In this document: positions 1 to 11,497 of the stretch, in pieces
How positions within the stretch are numbered: position 1 is the stretch's first letter
Layout of the letters: each line of letters starts with the position of its first letter
DNA from: Rachycentron canadum
Taxonomy: Eukaryota > Chordata > Actinopteri > Carangiformes > Rachycentridae
Reading direction: 5' to 3'
NCBI GenBank assembly: GCA_038496675.1
Contig: CM076654.1
Coordinates: forward strand, 8,414,347 to 8,478,346
Length of the DNA: 64,000 nt
Translations under genes and position numbers: made by a program
Notes under the pieces: model-generated
Seen by the model: the letters and a program-made list of their open reading frames with translations, nothing else
Database searches by the model: none
Told to the model about the DNA's origin: nothing

Positions 1-153
1 ATATATATATAAGTTAGTATGTTGAGTAAATTAATATTAGTGAACACTTTAGTAGGCCACATTGTTTCTTGAAACTTCAAAAACTCAAGCTGAACAGTAG
101 CCTGTGATAATAAAATGTAAAAATGAAAACAGGATAAATGTAAGTCTTATTAC
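1..153 (-). other. Start of dusp2 intron 1
   Basis: Begins at the GT donor following position 154 on the minus strand and leaves the window. It contains a short AT dinucleotide run at 1-10. No coding signal is seen. Confidence 0.7.
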
Positions 154-541
154 CTTGTAGAAAGCAGATCTGTGTCTGGACCTCGTTTTGCAGGGCGGAG
201 AGCAGCATTTGGGCCACGCTCTCTGCCTTCAGCTCGGCCACGGAGCGGCTTCTCTCATCCACCACCACCAAAGGGGAGAACTCCCCGCGCCGCAGCCGAC
301 CCAGGAGCGCCTTGTCCGGAATGAGCCACTCCAGAGCCACCACTGAGCTCTTCGACCTTCGCCGCAGCATGGAGTTCCAGTTCACGTTTCGGGACTCGCA
401 TATGTGAGTCAAAGAAAAATCGAGGAAGGGTCTGCAGTCCAGCAGCACACACCCAGCAGAGGTGTACTGGTCCCGGGGGGTCCTGAGTATTTGAACCAGC
501 TCATTGCCAGTGATTTCCAGAGCCTCACTGCTTGAAGTCAT
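154..541 (-). CDS. dusp2: Dual-specificity MAP-kinase phosphatase, first coding exon (DUSP2-like), partial
   Basis: Encodes the N-terminal rhodanese-like (CH2, MAPK-docking) half of a nuclear dual-specificity phosphatase that inactivates ERK/p38-type kinases. The exon runs from the ATG at 541 down to a donor (AAG|GTAATA) after 154, ending in phase 1 about 129 codons in. Diagnostic stretches are LLDCRPFLDFSLTHI, WNSMLRRRSKS, LIPDKALLGRLRRGEFSPLV and VDERSRSVAEL. They fit DUSP2 better than DUSP1, 4 or 5, in particular the LLDCRPF, RRGE and SVAELK arrangement. The basic cluster RRRSKS is the kinase-docking/nuclear localisation type seen in this family. The catalytic domain (HCxxGxSRS) lies in later exons beyond the left edge, so activity cannot be judged. 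The upstream side (780-930) carries immediate-early response elements. DUSP1, 4 or 5 paralogues remain possible. Confidence 0.82.
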
Positions 542-788
542 GGCTGAAAAAGTGAATTTAAGATTAACAGCAACAAATACTGAACTATTTCTTCTGTAAA
601 TCTAAAAACATCAGCCAATGGGGGGAAAAAGGGTCCTAGTGTTTTTTTTCTGTGACAATATAAAGTTGTTAAAGTAGGTTAGGAAGTGTTTTTAAAATCT
701 ATCTGGAGAGCACTTCTCTGTATCTCCGTAAACTCGATTAAAATCAGCTTCAGATTTTGAGTTTCATTTGTTCATTGATAACAGCTGT

Positions 789-928
789 GGGAGGGGCGGG
801 GTCACCGCCGCCACTCCCCGTTTTCCGCCGAAGGAACAACGTCAGATCCGGAAAAAACCATTTATGGCCTGACCGACACCCCTTATATGGACACTGACGT
901 CAAAGCTGACTTTCCTACCGCGCACGTG
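789..928 (-). promoter_or_regulatory. Immediate-early-type promoter of dusp2
   Basis: Directly visible sites, listed in + coordinates: a GC box (GGGAGGGGCGGGG, about 789-801), an ETS core CCGGAA (848-853), two perfect CArG boxes, CCATTTATGG (858-867) and CCTTATATGG (881-890), a perfect palindromic CRE TGACGTCA (895-902), and an E-box CACGTG (923-928). ETS beside CArG is the ternary-complex (SRF/Elk) arrangement of serum-response genes, and the CRE fits cAMP/MAPK induction. The sites lie about 250-390 bp upstream of the dusp2 ATG. This suits a phosphatase induced by the pathway it switches off. The transcription start was not located. Confidence 0.75.
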
Positions 929-2653
929 GTGTTTTGGGGTTATCCCGTGTTTTTGTGTTTAATGACGTTATGCTGAAACGCCAGCCCCCACCCTGTCTGA
1001 ACCCTCCTCAGCCCTCAGAGGAAAAGGTGAAGGCTGAATTTTGTTATTTGGGTTAGATTAAATCTGAGCTTCTCTAGGCCACTGTATAACCGTTTCCTGG
1101 CCCCATGCACAAAGAAAGTAACTCCTGCCCTCAATATTATCTCACTGATTTTCTCTCTCTATCATCCACTGGGGGGGGGAAAGTTAAATGTTGCACTGAT
1201 AAAATGCCAGAACAAACTTGACTCGCTTTGTTTCTTCTTTGCTGGGAGATTGAAAGCTTCTGTATCTTCTTCCTCAATGATGCCAGGGACTATTACAATG
1301 CAAATAAGTGAAATGTTTGGCTGAGAGGAAACTGTGCTGTTCATATCAAACACACAGATAGAGCTATTGTTTCTGCTAATTTTATATATGACGAGTGTGG
1401 GTGACTTCGTTTTATCACACACCCAAAATTCAAACTAAATAATTTACATAAACATGGACTTTGCTGTTGGCCCACCACGTCACCAGAAGATGTCATTGTG
1501 GTTTGGCATTAATTCCACAAATTTCTTAACACTTGTGAAAGGATTGTCTCATTTGCCATATTGATGGTGATGGTGGTGGAGAGCACTCTAACACATCAGT
1601 CCAAAATATCCCATAGGTGTTGAACTAAGTTGCAATCTGGTGACAGTGAAGCCCATGTCAGTCACTGCACCTACTGCAAGGTGAGATAATGCACATTTCA
1701 TCACTTTGTTAATATTAATACTTTTTTTACTAATGAGGTTGTTGACAAGAAGAAAAATATAGAATATTCCCATCCTTACAGTATCCTTTAAGCAGATTAG
1801 TGACAAAATACTGTGCAATACTGTTCCTCAGCAAAAAAAAAAAGTCAGAAATTAGAGGGTGACCATGTGCCCTCAGTTCAGTAAACAGGATATTCCATTT
1901 AAGATTGTAGTAATCCTCTTTTCCTGAAGGCAATTTGGTTGAAAGCTTTCTAACAAGGGAATGATGGTCATCGCTCATTATTTAACTCAAAAGCCCATTC
2001 ATTTTTCCATTAATAATGTGAAATATTAAATGTAACACATTATGAAGTACTTTGTCAGGCAATAATGAATTGGAGAGAGTTGTTGCCATGTATAAACAGT
2101 CAGGATGCCATTGGTCCTGAGAAGTCCTGAAAAACACTTCTCACATAAAAAACATTTTCTTTACTTCTCTATGAATATCTGTATCAAAATGTGACGAGAG
2201 CTGTGTTTAAGAGTGAAATCTGATCAAAAAATATCCACACATCCCTGACTTTGAATCCTACTCACTGGTACATTGATACAGTATCTCAAGAGAAGTATTT
2301 CTTTTACTTGATTATTTGGAGTAAGTAATATTCAAGTCAAACACCAGTAATTATAACTGATAAGGATATTGCAGATGTCTTTCAACTGTTATGTACTGTT
2401 ACAAACAAGAAAATACATGTATATATTCAGTGCAGTGTGGGATAGTTTTTAACATAAGGTGTAATCTGATGTCTTTGTCTTCATTTCCTCATAACCCACA
2501 TTCAGATCACTCCCCACAAACATCTCCCACTCAAACCTCTGACTCCACTTCCCTTTTCGACCTCCCTCACCGCTGCTCGCCTGCTGGTCTCTCAGCAGCA
2601 ATCCCACTTTGTCCTGCTTTCTCCCTGCTGAGGCTGCAATTTCAGTACACAGC

Positions 2654-2656
<3 letters not shown>

Positions 2657-2718
<62 letters not shown>
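2657..2718. repeat. (AC)31 microsatellite
   Basis: Uninterrupted AC dinucleotide run of about 62 bp. It generates spurious His-Thr and Cys-Val ORFs on both strands. Confidence 0.97.
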
Positions 2719-2720
<2 letters not shown>

Positions 2721-3694
2721 TTTGGTCCACAGTATATCATGGCTGTCAGCAGAGCCGCTGAGTGTGCATTTACTGTAGCCTCAACCTGCATTTTAGGCTT
2801 GAACACACACATATATAAACCCACAGTGATGTGTTGAAGTCTGTTGAGTTGGAGGATTGTGACGTGAGTGTCTTAAAGAATGTTTTCTCTCTCATTTCTT
2901 TTTCTACATTCGCCCCCATCTCAGCAGCCCGACAGGAAACAGCACCACACATACATCCTGTTACCATCCATGAAGGCCTCAGCCTCCACACACACACACA
3001 CCCCCTCATGTTGCATCATTACACCCTTTGTTATATTTGTCATAGTTCATGACCAGACCTGACAACTCGTGCTTCTAAAATATTTTTATGAAATTACTCG
3101 GAAAAACTTGAGCAATGATCTTACAAATCAAACAAATCAATCACTTGCTTTCATTGTAAATGAATATGGTGTAGATGTCTTCAAAATGAAAATTACCCTG
3201 GATAACTTCTGTTATGATTTGGCACCATACCAGAGTGTCATGTTGAGAGTCAAAGAATGAGAGATTTGTCTCTGTTAATGACAACAATGACGTTATCTAT
3301 CACAGAAAATCAGGCTGTTATATTAACATGGGGCAAGGCACTCCCAGCCCTTAAACCATGAGAGACAAAAAAGGCAATTGTGAGCAGAAATATGCTGAGT
3401 GGCAGACTTGATAGCGAAGTGGTGGCGAAGATCATGACAGAACTTGCGTAAACAGACATGACTATTTTTTAAATTAGAACCAGTTTATGTCATCATCATG
3501 TAGAGAGAGGACACAGACAAAACTGGATGATTTCAAAGTCTGGGTACTGTGACTTCAGAATGATAAGAACATTACTGGTAATGCTCAAAAATTTGCTCTT
3601 ACTCAGTCTCTTTGAATGAATGCATGACTAAATAAACCCTGATGAAAACATCTGACGCTGGTTTTTACCCCTCCACATCAACCCCCTCCTCTCA

Positions 3695-3760
3695 CAGGGG
3701 GATTATCCAGGATTAATTGATGGCTGGGGCTATTAATCTCTGAAAAACACTATAATCCAG
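3695..3760. promoter_or_regulatory. Candidate enhancer with clustered GGATTA/TAATCC sites
   Basis: Two GGATTA motifs (3700-3705 and 3710-3715), one TAATCC (3753-3758) and one TTAATCT (about 3732-3738) lie within 60 bp. TAATCC is the binding site of K50 homeodomain proteins (Otx, Crx, Pitx, Goosecoid). The clustering is seen directly. Enhancer function is inference, and the target could be dusp2 or izumo1. Confidence 0.3.
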
Positions 3761-4104
3761 GAGATTTACCTCATCCCTGATTTCTCTCATAAACACCCAC
3801 GTGACAGCGTCATCTCCCCATTCAAGGGGAATGTGTCCCTGGTGGGGTCAGATCATTGCTGTGTTATCTAAGGTTTTCCTCTATGTTACAAAAAACTGAG
3901 TGGTTTTTGGGGAATCTTTAGTCTTGTGTGTGTGTATTGTACACTGGTTACATTACACCTCAAATGTTGTTTTATGAGTGAGAGCTCAGTGCCTGACTTA
4001 ACATGTTTTTCTCAAGATAAACAATGTGCTGTCATTTAGACACATGGATTCTTTCTTCCATATCATTTCTAGACATGACACGGCACTTTGTGCTGGATGG
4101 GAAA

Positions 4105-4110
4105 TTTATT
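4105..4110 (-). terminator. izumo1 polyadenylation signal AATAAA
   Basis: TTTATT on the plus strand reads AATAAA on the minus strand, 52 nt past the izumo1 stop codon. It defines a short 3' UTR. Confidence 0.7.
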
Positions 4111-4161
4111 GTGAAACAACCTTGTTATTAAAGTGTGTATTTACTATATACAACATCTTCA

Positions 4162-7100
4162 TCACGCTCTGCCTTGTATGGTTTTTTCCTCCTTCCTCCT
4201 CCTTCTCAGTTCTTCAGCTGTTCTCTGCTGATTGATCATCATTCTACAAAAAATAAATACAATAAAAATTAATACAATAATCCTAACTTTAAATCACAAG
4301 AAAACACAAATGACACTACCCTGCATTTACATAAGTTAGCACCTCTTGGTTATTGCCATTGACTGACATAACTTCCTGGAAGAAGTGATACTTTCAGAGA
4401 AAATAACTTACTGCTGTGCTCAGTTTGATTATAAATAAAAAGCCTATTTGTATATCTATTGCAGTTTCATAGAACATACACCTAAACCTCGCAAATCATG
4501 ATTCAATCTTTGCCTTATATCACTTGCCACGCTTTTTGACCGTTAGTTGTGACCTCTTTTCCCCTCCCACCCACTTATTGCTACTCACCCCAGGACAACT
4601 GTGAAGCCTACGCTCGCCACCAGACTCAGGGCAGTAACCATAGTGATGACTGGCACCAGCAGGCCCTGAGTAGGTTGGAAAGGTGAGTACATGTCTCCAT
4701 GAGGCAGAGAGGGCAGAGTGATGAGGGGTCGGTGAGTTTGGTCAGGCAAAGGGGAGACTGAGGAAGGAGGAGAGATCTGTTAATGGATGTGTAGAGTGTT
4801 TTTTGTGTATGCATTAGTTACTAGTTAAAGGAGGAAACCATATTATTTTGTAAAGCAGTTTTATATTGCGCATATAAGGGGAAATGTGACTTTTAATAGT
4901 AGAGTTCAGAAAACACTAGGGAACATGTATAGAACACACTAAATAAAACAGAGCAACAAAAGAAAAGAGAAAAAAAAACCCACCCACTTCCTTGAAGAAA
5001 CTGTCACACCCTACAGCCACCCAAGATATACAAACCACAAACACAGACACTCACATTCACAGTAACTGATTATAAGCCTTACTTTTTTAAAACCAGCAAG
5101 TTCATCTCTTTGAAAATGAATGGCTATATTTCTAATTTTTCTTCCTGGATATCATTCAATATCTTGGCATGTAAATTTTAAGAGCAATTGTACTAGATTA
5201 TCCAGACTGGGACATTTGTCTACAAATAGCTTTTTAGAGTTGACACATTTTTGGATGTTTTTCTAGTGGCAACTGGTGAAACATGCAAGTTTTACATCAG
5301 CCCTTTTGGGGATGAATTACCTGAAAATTGTTCAGTGATGTTGTGTCTCAGACCTGTGACTCTTACCAGAGAGCAGGAAAGCAACTTGGTAGAATATGGT
5401 TCCATCTTGGCCCTGCAGTGAGCAGCGATATGTCCCTTGTTCATTCATATGCAGCTGATTTAAGACCACAGATGAGTCATCTGTCACTATCAGGGCTTTG
5501 AAATCACTCTCATTCAGCTGCATGGATAAATTAGGAAGTGACACTTGAAAGTTAGAGGCCATCATACATATTCACAAGTGAAGCTAAATAAGGGACATGA
5601 CATAATAGAATCAGGAAGTATGCAAAATGGTTAAAAAGCAGTACATTTCTAGTTTAATTTCTAAATGCAGCAGTTCTGACAGCAGTCCTGTAGTTTGTGT
5701 TTCTCCTCTCTGTGTCTGTCCGCATTCTTCTGGAGCTGCAGGATCCAGAACTGTCACTACAACACTCAATATAACCAAATTAATATCATTATCATTAGTG
5801 GTAGTATTTTTAATTTCTGCCACTCCCAACCAATTTCTCTCCTCTAAACCCAACCATTTGACATACCCAGCTGCACTAAGTCTGGTTCTGCTGAAGGTTT
5901 CTTCCTGGTAAAAGGGGGTTTTTCATCTCCGCTGTTGCCATGTGCTTGCTTGTTGTGGGAACTGTTGGATTTTTCTCTACAATAATGTGGTTTGGTGCTA
6001 TACAAATAAAATTGAAATGACTAACAGTGGTACGTTACTCCTTATATTTCTGTTTTGATTGTCATTTGAGAAAGAGACAGTAATGGTGGAGAGACCTTTT
6101 TAGTTCCTGAAGCTCCAGCGGCCCAGGAATAGTGGTATTCTGGTTTTCCTAACAGAAGACGGTGCCATGGAAGAAAACAGTTCAACACTGCCTGGCCTCC
6201 CTCTTCAGCCTGCACATGGTGCTCTGGAGAGAGGATGAGAGGGGAGAGATGGATGAGAGATGCTTCATTCATTTGCATCTGGATTACTAGAATAATCTTT
6301 TTCATTAGCCCTGCACATGGGCAGGCAGCAGCAGTGTCTCCTTGCTTAAGAACACATTTGCACACTCGTGACAGCACATGTCTATTTACTGAAGTACAGT
6401 GGACAATGAACTCTCATGACAGAGGTGCAACCCAGCCCACTGAAACACAAACAAACAAAAAAAATATACCCCCGCAGTCCTGCTGGCCAGAGGGAGAGTG
6501 ACAGATGTATGTCTTGTAGCGGCAAGAGAAGCAATCCATTACTCTTCGGTTCAGAAGCCCTGAGAACCACACACACACACATCATGCACACACACACGTG
6601 TCCTGTAAACATGCACTCTATGTATAGTACAGTATGTGTTTCTACAGGGATTTGCAGTGATACAGAAGGAAGAACCAGACAGAACAAACTTACCACACTT
6701 GTTGGGGCACAATCCTGAGAGAGAGACAAACAGCTGATCTGAAACTAATGCATCTTGTACTTGGTAATGACTTACACAAAGTGCCCTGCCTCATACTGTG
6801 CCGAACACTCATTATTATTTATGTCAATTACCATTATGGATGAAAGCGTCTAAGTGTTTCTCTAAGATCTTCCTGCCTTTCTCCATGATCTGAATGGCTT
6901 CAAATGTTACAGATCCTTTAAAAAAAAGAGTATAGTCTTAAAAATCTAGTGGACATCAAGTTTGTAAAGTTGATGATGATACAGTTATTATGTATCCTTT
7001 TGGAATACAATGAATGATGTTTTCTTGTTTCTCACCAGTGTGCTTGGTTTTCAGAAATTGATCAAACTCACTCTGGTACTCAGTTCTGGCTCTGTACAGA

Positions 7101-7555
7101 GTGGTGGGATCTAAACAATGAAAAACAGTTAGTCATCTTCAACAAATCTTTTCATTTATACTTCTCTCAGGCATCTCACTCAGATTTTTGTCTAAAACAA
7201 AACGACATCCAAGGCAGTAAATAATCCAATGGCCTGAACATATTTAAGAAAACAAGAGAAAAAAAGCTATGATATAAATATACGAACTATAAATAAAAGC
7301 ATACTCCAGACTCATGCCATGTCATATTGTGTTAAACCAGGTCTTGGCCTCACCAATGACGCCCTTTCGTTCACTGCTGGTCTCTCTGTAGGTCACATAT
7401 GCGTGGTCACAAATCTTTTTCATTTCAATCTGGTCGACCACAGTGGGAGCAGACAGGACTAAATCTTCATGTAGAAGCCTAACCCTGCGGTCACACTGCA
7501 GACAGGCCTTGGCTGCAGGGACAGAGCACAGCAGGGACAACAACAGCAGCAGCAT
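4162..7555 (-). CDS. izumo1: Izumo sperm-egg fusion protein 1, complete (9 exons, 333 aa)
   Basis: Sperm type I membrane protein required for sperm-egg adhesion and fusion. Exons (descending): 7555-7354, 7110-7036, 6915-6832, 6714-6694, 6559-6470, 6223-6096, 5517-5367, 4757-4589, 4243-4162. All have AG/GT borders and phases join without a break. Residues 1-17 are a signal peptide. CLQC (18-21) opens the helical Izumo domain, with TLYRARTEY and IMEKGRKILEKH as family hallmarks. A cysteine-rich hinge follows (LCPNKCG 122-128; CFSC 137-140; C147; C156). The Ig-like domain has Cys173 and Cys232 with the GTYRC strand-F motif. A transmembrane helix spans about 283-306, then comes a basic Glu/Arg-rich 26-residue tail ending at 4162. 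The size is close to mammalian IZUMO1 (about 350). It is transcribed away from myorg. Confidence 0.93.
5655..6020 (+). repeat. SINE-like fish interspersed repeat in izumo1 intron 6
   Basis: Contains the widely dispersed percomorph module AGTCTGGTTCTGCTGAAGG, then a GTTTCTTCCTGGTAAAAG block and GTGCTTGCTTGTTG, and ends in GGTGCTATACAAATAAAATT. I recognise this as a high-copy teleost non-autonomous retroelement tail; its family name is not asserted. It lies antisense to izumo1, and the ORF crossing it is not a gene. Confidence 0.7.
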
Positions 7556-8860
7556 CTCCCCACTGCAACCTGAACTTCCTGCACATTACGATGAGCCAGT
7601 TTGGCTCTTGTAATTTTCAGTCATTGGAAGCTCTGAAACAGAGTTGCCAAATATTATTGATGCTACACACACACCACTATTACTGCAACATTATCACTAC
7701 TCCTCTAAATGCTCTTCCAGCAACTGGTACTTTTACGGTTAGTACTGCACACAAATGCTAGTGTTACTCCCTTTACTTCTATCTCTATTTTTACCATTAG
7801 GCTACATTTTCCATTACCAAAGCTCAAATGTTGAATGAATTGGGCATAAATCTAAACAATGAATTGATTATCAAAGTAGTTTCTGATCATTCTTTCAATC
7901 AACTAATTGATTAACTTACCCCAGGACCTACTTATGAATAATAATAATGATACATTTCCCATCAAAACAATTGAATTAAACAATCCCCAAAACCAAAGGT
8001 CAATATGTGAATCTCTGACTTTTGGGGCCATGAGAGAGCTGCACATTTGGAAATCTAGCTTTAGAAAACCTGATGCTGTCACTAGTACTTGTTACTGCTA
8101 CTGCTAGTATTTCTATAGTTACAGGTTAATTCAGCCATTGATGTTTCTATGACTATTGTTGCTCATTGAATGACCTTTGCCTTGTTGTTGACCATTTTCT
8201 GTTGTTGACTAACCAAATGATATTGGAACAACAACAACAACAAAATATTTGCAGTGCTTCAGATAAACAAGAATGATAAAAAAACAAAAACAAAAACCCA
8301 GTATTTCCTTTAGCTGCCCTTTCATTGTGTCATTTATAGCGAGGTGCTGTCACCCAGTGGTAGAAAACATGTTACAATAACATTATCATTTGCTCTGGAT
8401 GATCTCACCCTGTAGTTTGTTCGGGAGAAATTGTCCAATGTTGCTTATCTGCCAGAGGATCTGGCAACACATCTTAATCCGGGCAGAATCTACTATTATT
8501 ATATTCAAACGATTACAAGAAATCTGCCTGCTCACGCTTCTAAGTAATCAAAAACAAAAAGCTAGTATAAAAAAAATCTAGATATCCAAAGTATTTTGTG
8601 TGTTGATAAAACCAAAAAAAGACATAATATTGCGAGTTATTAATGGAAATATTATATAATATTTGATATTTGAATGGTTTCCATGGAAAACGGTAGCTAA
8701 GATAAAAAAAAAAACACACGCTGATTTAAAAAATAATACTAAATTTGTTAACATTAACTTACCCGTTTGTTTATAATTGTTTAAACCTAATTTACCGGCA
8801 GTTCACAAACTTTCAAGTTGATTTAATCATCTCTTTTCAGGAGACGTGGAGAAGCCATGT
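7556..8860. other. Spacer between divergent izumo1 and myorg
   Basis: About 1.3 kb and AT-rich. It contains the izumo1 proximal promoter side (no TATA recognised) and short CAA repeats near 8229-8241. No coding exon is supported in either strand. Confidence 0.6.
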
Positions 8861-8866
8861 TTTCAC

Positions 8867-8936
8867 ACTACATTTCCCAGAAACCTACCGGAAGGTTTCT
8901 GGGACCAGCTCCTGAGTGACGCGCTCTTGGACCAAT
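8867..8936 (+). promoter_or_regulatory. myorg core promoter: ZNF143-type site and CCAAT box
   Basis: ACTACATTTCCCAGAA (8867-8882) is a near-consensus ZNF143/THAP11 site, and CCAAT stands at 8932-8936, within a CpG-containing TATA-less region. It also overlaps a perfect 12-bp inverted repeat (8875-8886 and 8893-8904). Both motif types are typical of housekeeping promoters and place the start site near 8980-9000. Confidence 0.65.
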
Positions 8937-8989
8937 CAGCTTCGAGGTCGCTCGTTGATGGGGAGGCTCGCGGGGCTTCAAACAGCTCC

Positions 8990-9059
8990 GCAGCAGCGCA
9001 CTGAGCTACTGCGCACACAGCTGTAACTACACATTGACCCCAGGGAGACTGATGAGGAG
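8990..9059 (+). other. myorg: myorg 5' untranslated exon 1 (approximate start)
   Basis: A non-coding leader inferred from the promoter motifs upstream and the strong donor GAGGAG|GTGAGA after 9059. The next leader exon begins at 10559 after TCTTGCAG and runs into the coding start at 10773. The 5' end is a guess. Confidence 0.45.
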
Positions 9060-10558
9060 GTGAGATAACTCTGTTTTTTTTTTTTGTTTTTTTTTTTTTA
9101 AATTCATGGTCACGGCGCTGCAAAGGACAGTATCGATGCATTTGTATGTATTTTCTAACTTACCTCTGGCATATTGACGTAGGAAAACATCGCTTTGAAC
9201 CGCGAACATGACCGTTGAGACAATTCGTGACAACTGGTACGGCCGGTTTGTAACGTCCCGACACAGCGTCAACAGCCGTGTTGACGAGCGGCCGTTTGAC
9301 ATCGATCAGGATTTGAAAATGTTTGGATACACTCCACGTCGCCACGACTCTGGCGTGGAATAATTGCGTGAAAGTCTACAGAGGTCGGCGCTTTTCGAGC
9401 CCACTGTGACCATCGGAGCGAAGTCGGGTGACTGTGTTTTCTTCCTTTTTGGGTATTTAGCTACAACTAGTGTGAACACGAAACAATTAGCAGTCACAAT
9501 GAGGGAAACGTGCGACTGTGCTCGTTAGCTCGCTGCTCAGAAGCCACCATTAACATACCGTGTACGGCCTGAAGTACTGTCCTGACCAGACTGGGCATTT
9601 TCTGCTGTGTTAAAACTGTAAGCACGTTGGGTTTCGATGTATCTGACCCCAAGAGCCAGCAAAATCCAAATTATATCTGGCCACTAACTTCCATAAACAA
9701 TCTGAAAAGCAAACTTAAATTGATAAAATAAAATTATGAAAAAAAAAAATATTATTATTAACTCACTAAACCAACTTAGTATTGATCCAAAAAAAAAATG
9801 GGAAGTGAAATGTGTGGGAATGATTTGTGCTTCGTGTATTAATGTCTGATAAAATACATGTGAAATCCATCATAATAACAGGATGACACATTATTTATAA
9901 CTGTACACAGAGAAAGTAAAGTAAGTAACCTTATTCTGTTCTGTTGAGTAAACTGACTTGAAGAAGAACAAATGTCATGCAGCAGTCTGTTGGTCAAGTA
10001 CTAATTCAAGTACCCAGAAACCCAGTTTGTGCAGGGTCTGCATTTGCAGGGTTTCCTTCCTTCCCTGCTGCATCGCCACTAACCTTCATCAGAACAAAAT
10101 AAGCATGTTCAGCTGGAGCATAATGATACCTGTGGGGAGGATAAACAGGGTTCTGTTGTGGATGATTGGCCCATGCTCTATCTGAAAACTGTAGGCTTGC
10201 TGCAGTATGGTTATTTCAGAGCTGCAAATGATAAATATTATTTAGTCGTGTCCAAGTTGCTCTTGCCTGAGAAATAAATGTGATTAAACAATGCTGACAT
10301 GGTGTCTGGGCTATTCTCTGATCATAGTCTGTTTTTATGGTTTCACTGGTTCTATTGCTATTAGTGCCTATGTGGCTACAGCACCTGGCTCCCTGCTATT
10401 TAACAGATTAAAACTCATGTGCTCTGTGTATGACATTATAGACTGTGTGCTGATGATATCTGTGGAGGCTTATGTCTTGTTACTGACAATTTTCAACCTG
10501 TGATTTTATGCATTGTACCATCTCTTTAACTGAATCTTGACCTCTGTCTGTCTTGCAG

Positions 10559-10772
10559 CTTTGGACCAATCAGCTCTTATCCAGAAATGGAGACATTGCT
10601 GAAAATCAGCAGGTAGACATTAAGCCCATTTTCATCCCCACTGCTGGCGGTGTGAGGACAAAGTCCAGACATTTTCACCAACACTGACAGCAAGTGAACT
10701 ACAGCTGTCCAGTCCAGCTTCTTTTCCTCTGAACCTGTGTGTGTGCAGGCCTTACTGCCTCAAGTCTTCAGT
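10559..10772 (+). other. myorg: myorg 5' UTR part of exon 2, with short uORF
   Basis: Follows the acceptor at 10557-10558. It contains an upstream ATG at 10587 opening a nine-codon reading frame that stops at TAG, well before the main start. This could mildly limit translation. Confidence 0.55.
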
Positions 10773-11460
10773 ATGTATCAGATTGTCCCAGTGGCTCCTG
10801 GGGAGCAGCAGATGGCTGGAGGAGCAGGAGGCTCTCCACTGAAGAAGAAACTGGCTAACGAAGGCCGACCCCTGGTCATGGCAGGAATGTTGGGCTGTGT
10901 GTTGGTGCTGGCAGCTGTAGTTGCCTGGTGCTACTACTCAGCTTCTCTGCGTAAAGCCCAGCTGCTGAAGACTGAGTTATTAGATCTCAATAAGGATGGT
11001 TTTATAATTCGTAACCAGGCAGGAGCTGTCATCTTCACAATGACCTTCAGGTGGGTTCGCTGTCGGGTTCAGTGTCAGTACTGATTAATCTTTTTGTCCC
11101 TTAAATGTCAGAAAAACGTGTCAAATACCCAAAACAATTATTGAGAGCAAACTGACATTTATTTCTGTTCATTTTTACTTTTGTCATGTTGACCAACAGT
11201 CAAAGATATAGAATAAAATAAAACAGAAAAAATGACTCAATAAACTTAAGAAACTACTGCCAGGGAATTTTAGGCCTTTTTTGCTTGAGAAGTGATTCAA
11301 ATGATTAATTGATGATGAAGCAATAAGGATTATCCTGCTGATGATTTGGCCATGTCAGAGCAATATAAACACAGACTGACCACCAAATTGTAAACTTCCG
11401 TTTTCGAGCCCTTTCAAAACTAGTAGGAAGTAAATATTGGCTAACAGTAACTTGTAATGT

Positions 11461-11497
<37 letters not shown>

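Larger units (their letters stand above)
1000..4100. other. Intergenic region between dusp2 and izumo1
   Basis: About 3 kb with no convincing exon in either strand. ORFs here are short and lack family matches or splice context. It holds the CA microsatellite at 2657-2718, a short CA-rich patch near 2990-3003, and a homeodomain-site cluster near 3700-3758 reported separately. Confidence 0.6.

Noticed and set aside
2391..2837. 148-codon ORF on the plus strand and its minus-strand shadows
   Set aside because: Driven by the AC microsatellite (His-Thr and Cys-Val runs); no family match and no splice context.
8926..8942. TTGGACCAATCAGCT occurs both at the myorg promoter and at the start of exon 2 (about 10560)
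   Set aside because: A 15-nt match containing a CCAAT motif; too short to claim duplication or a second promoter.
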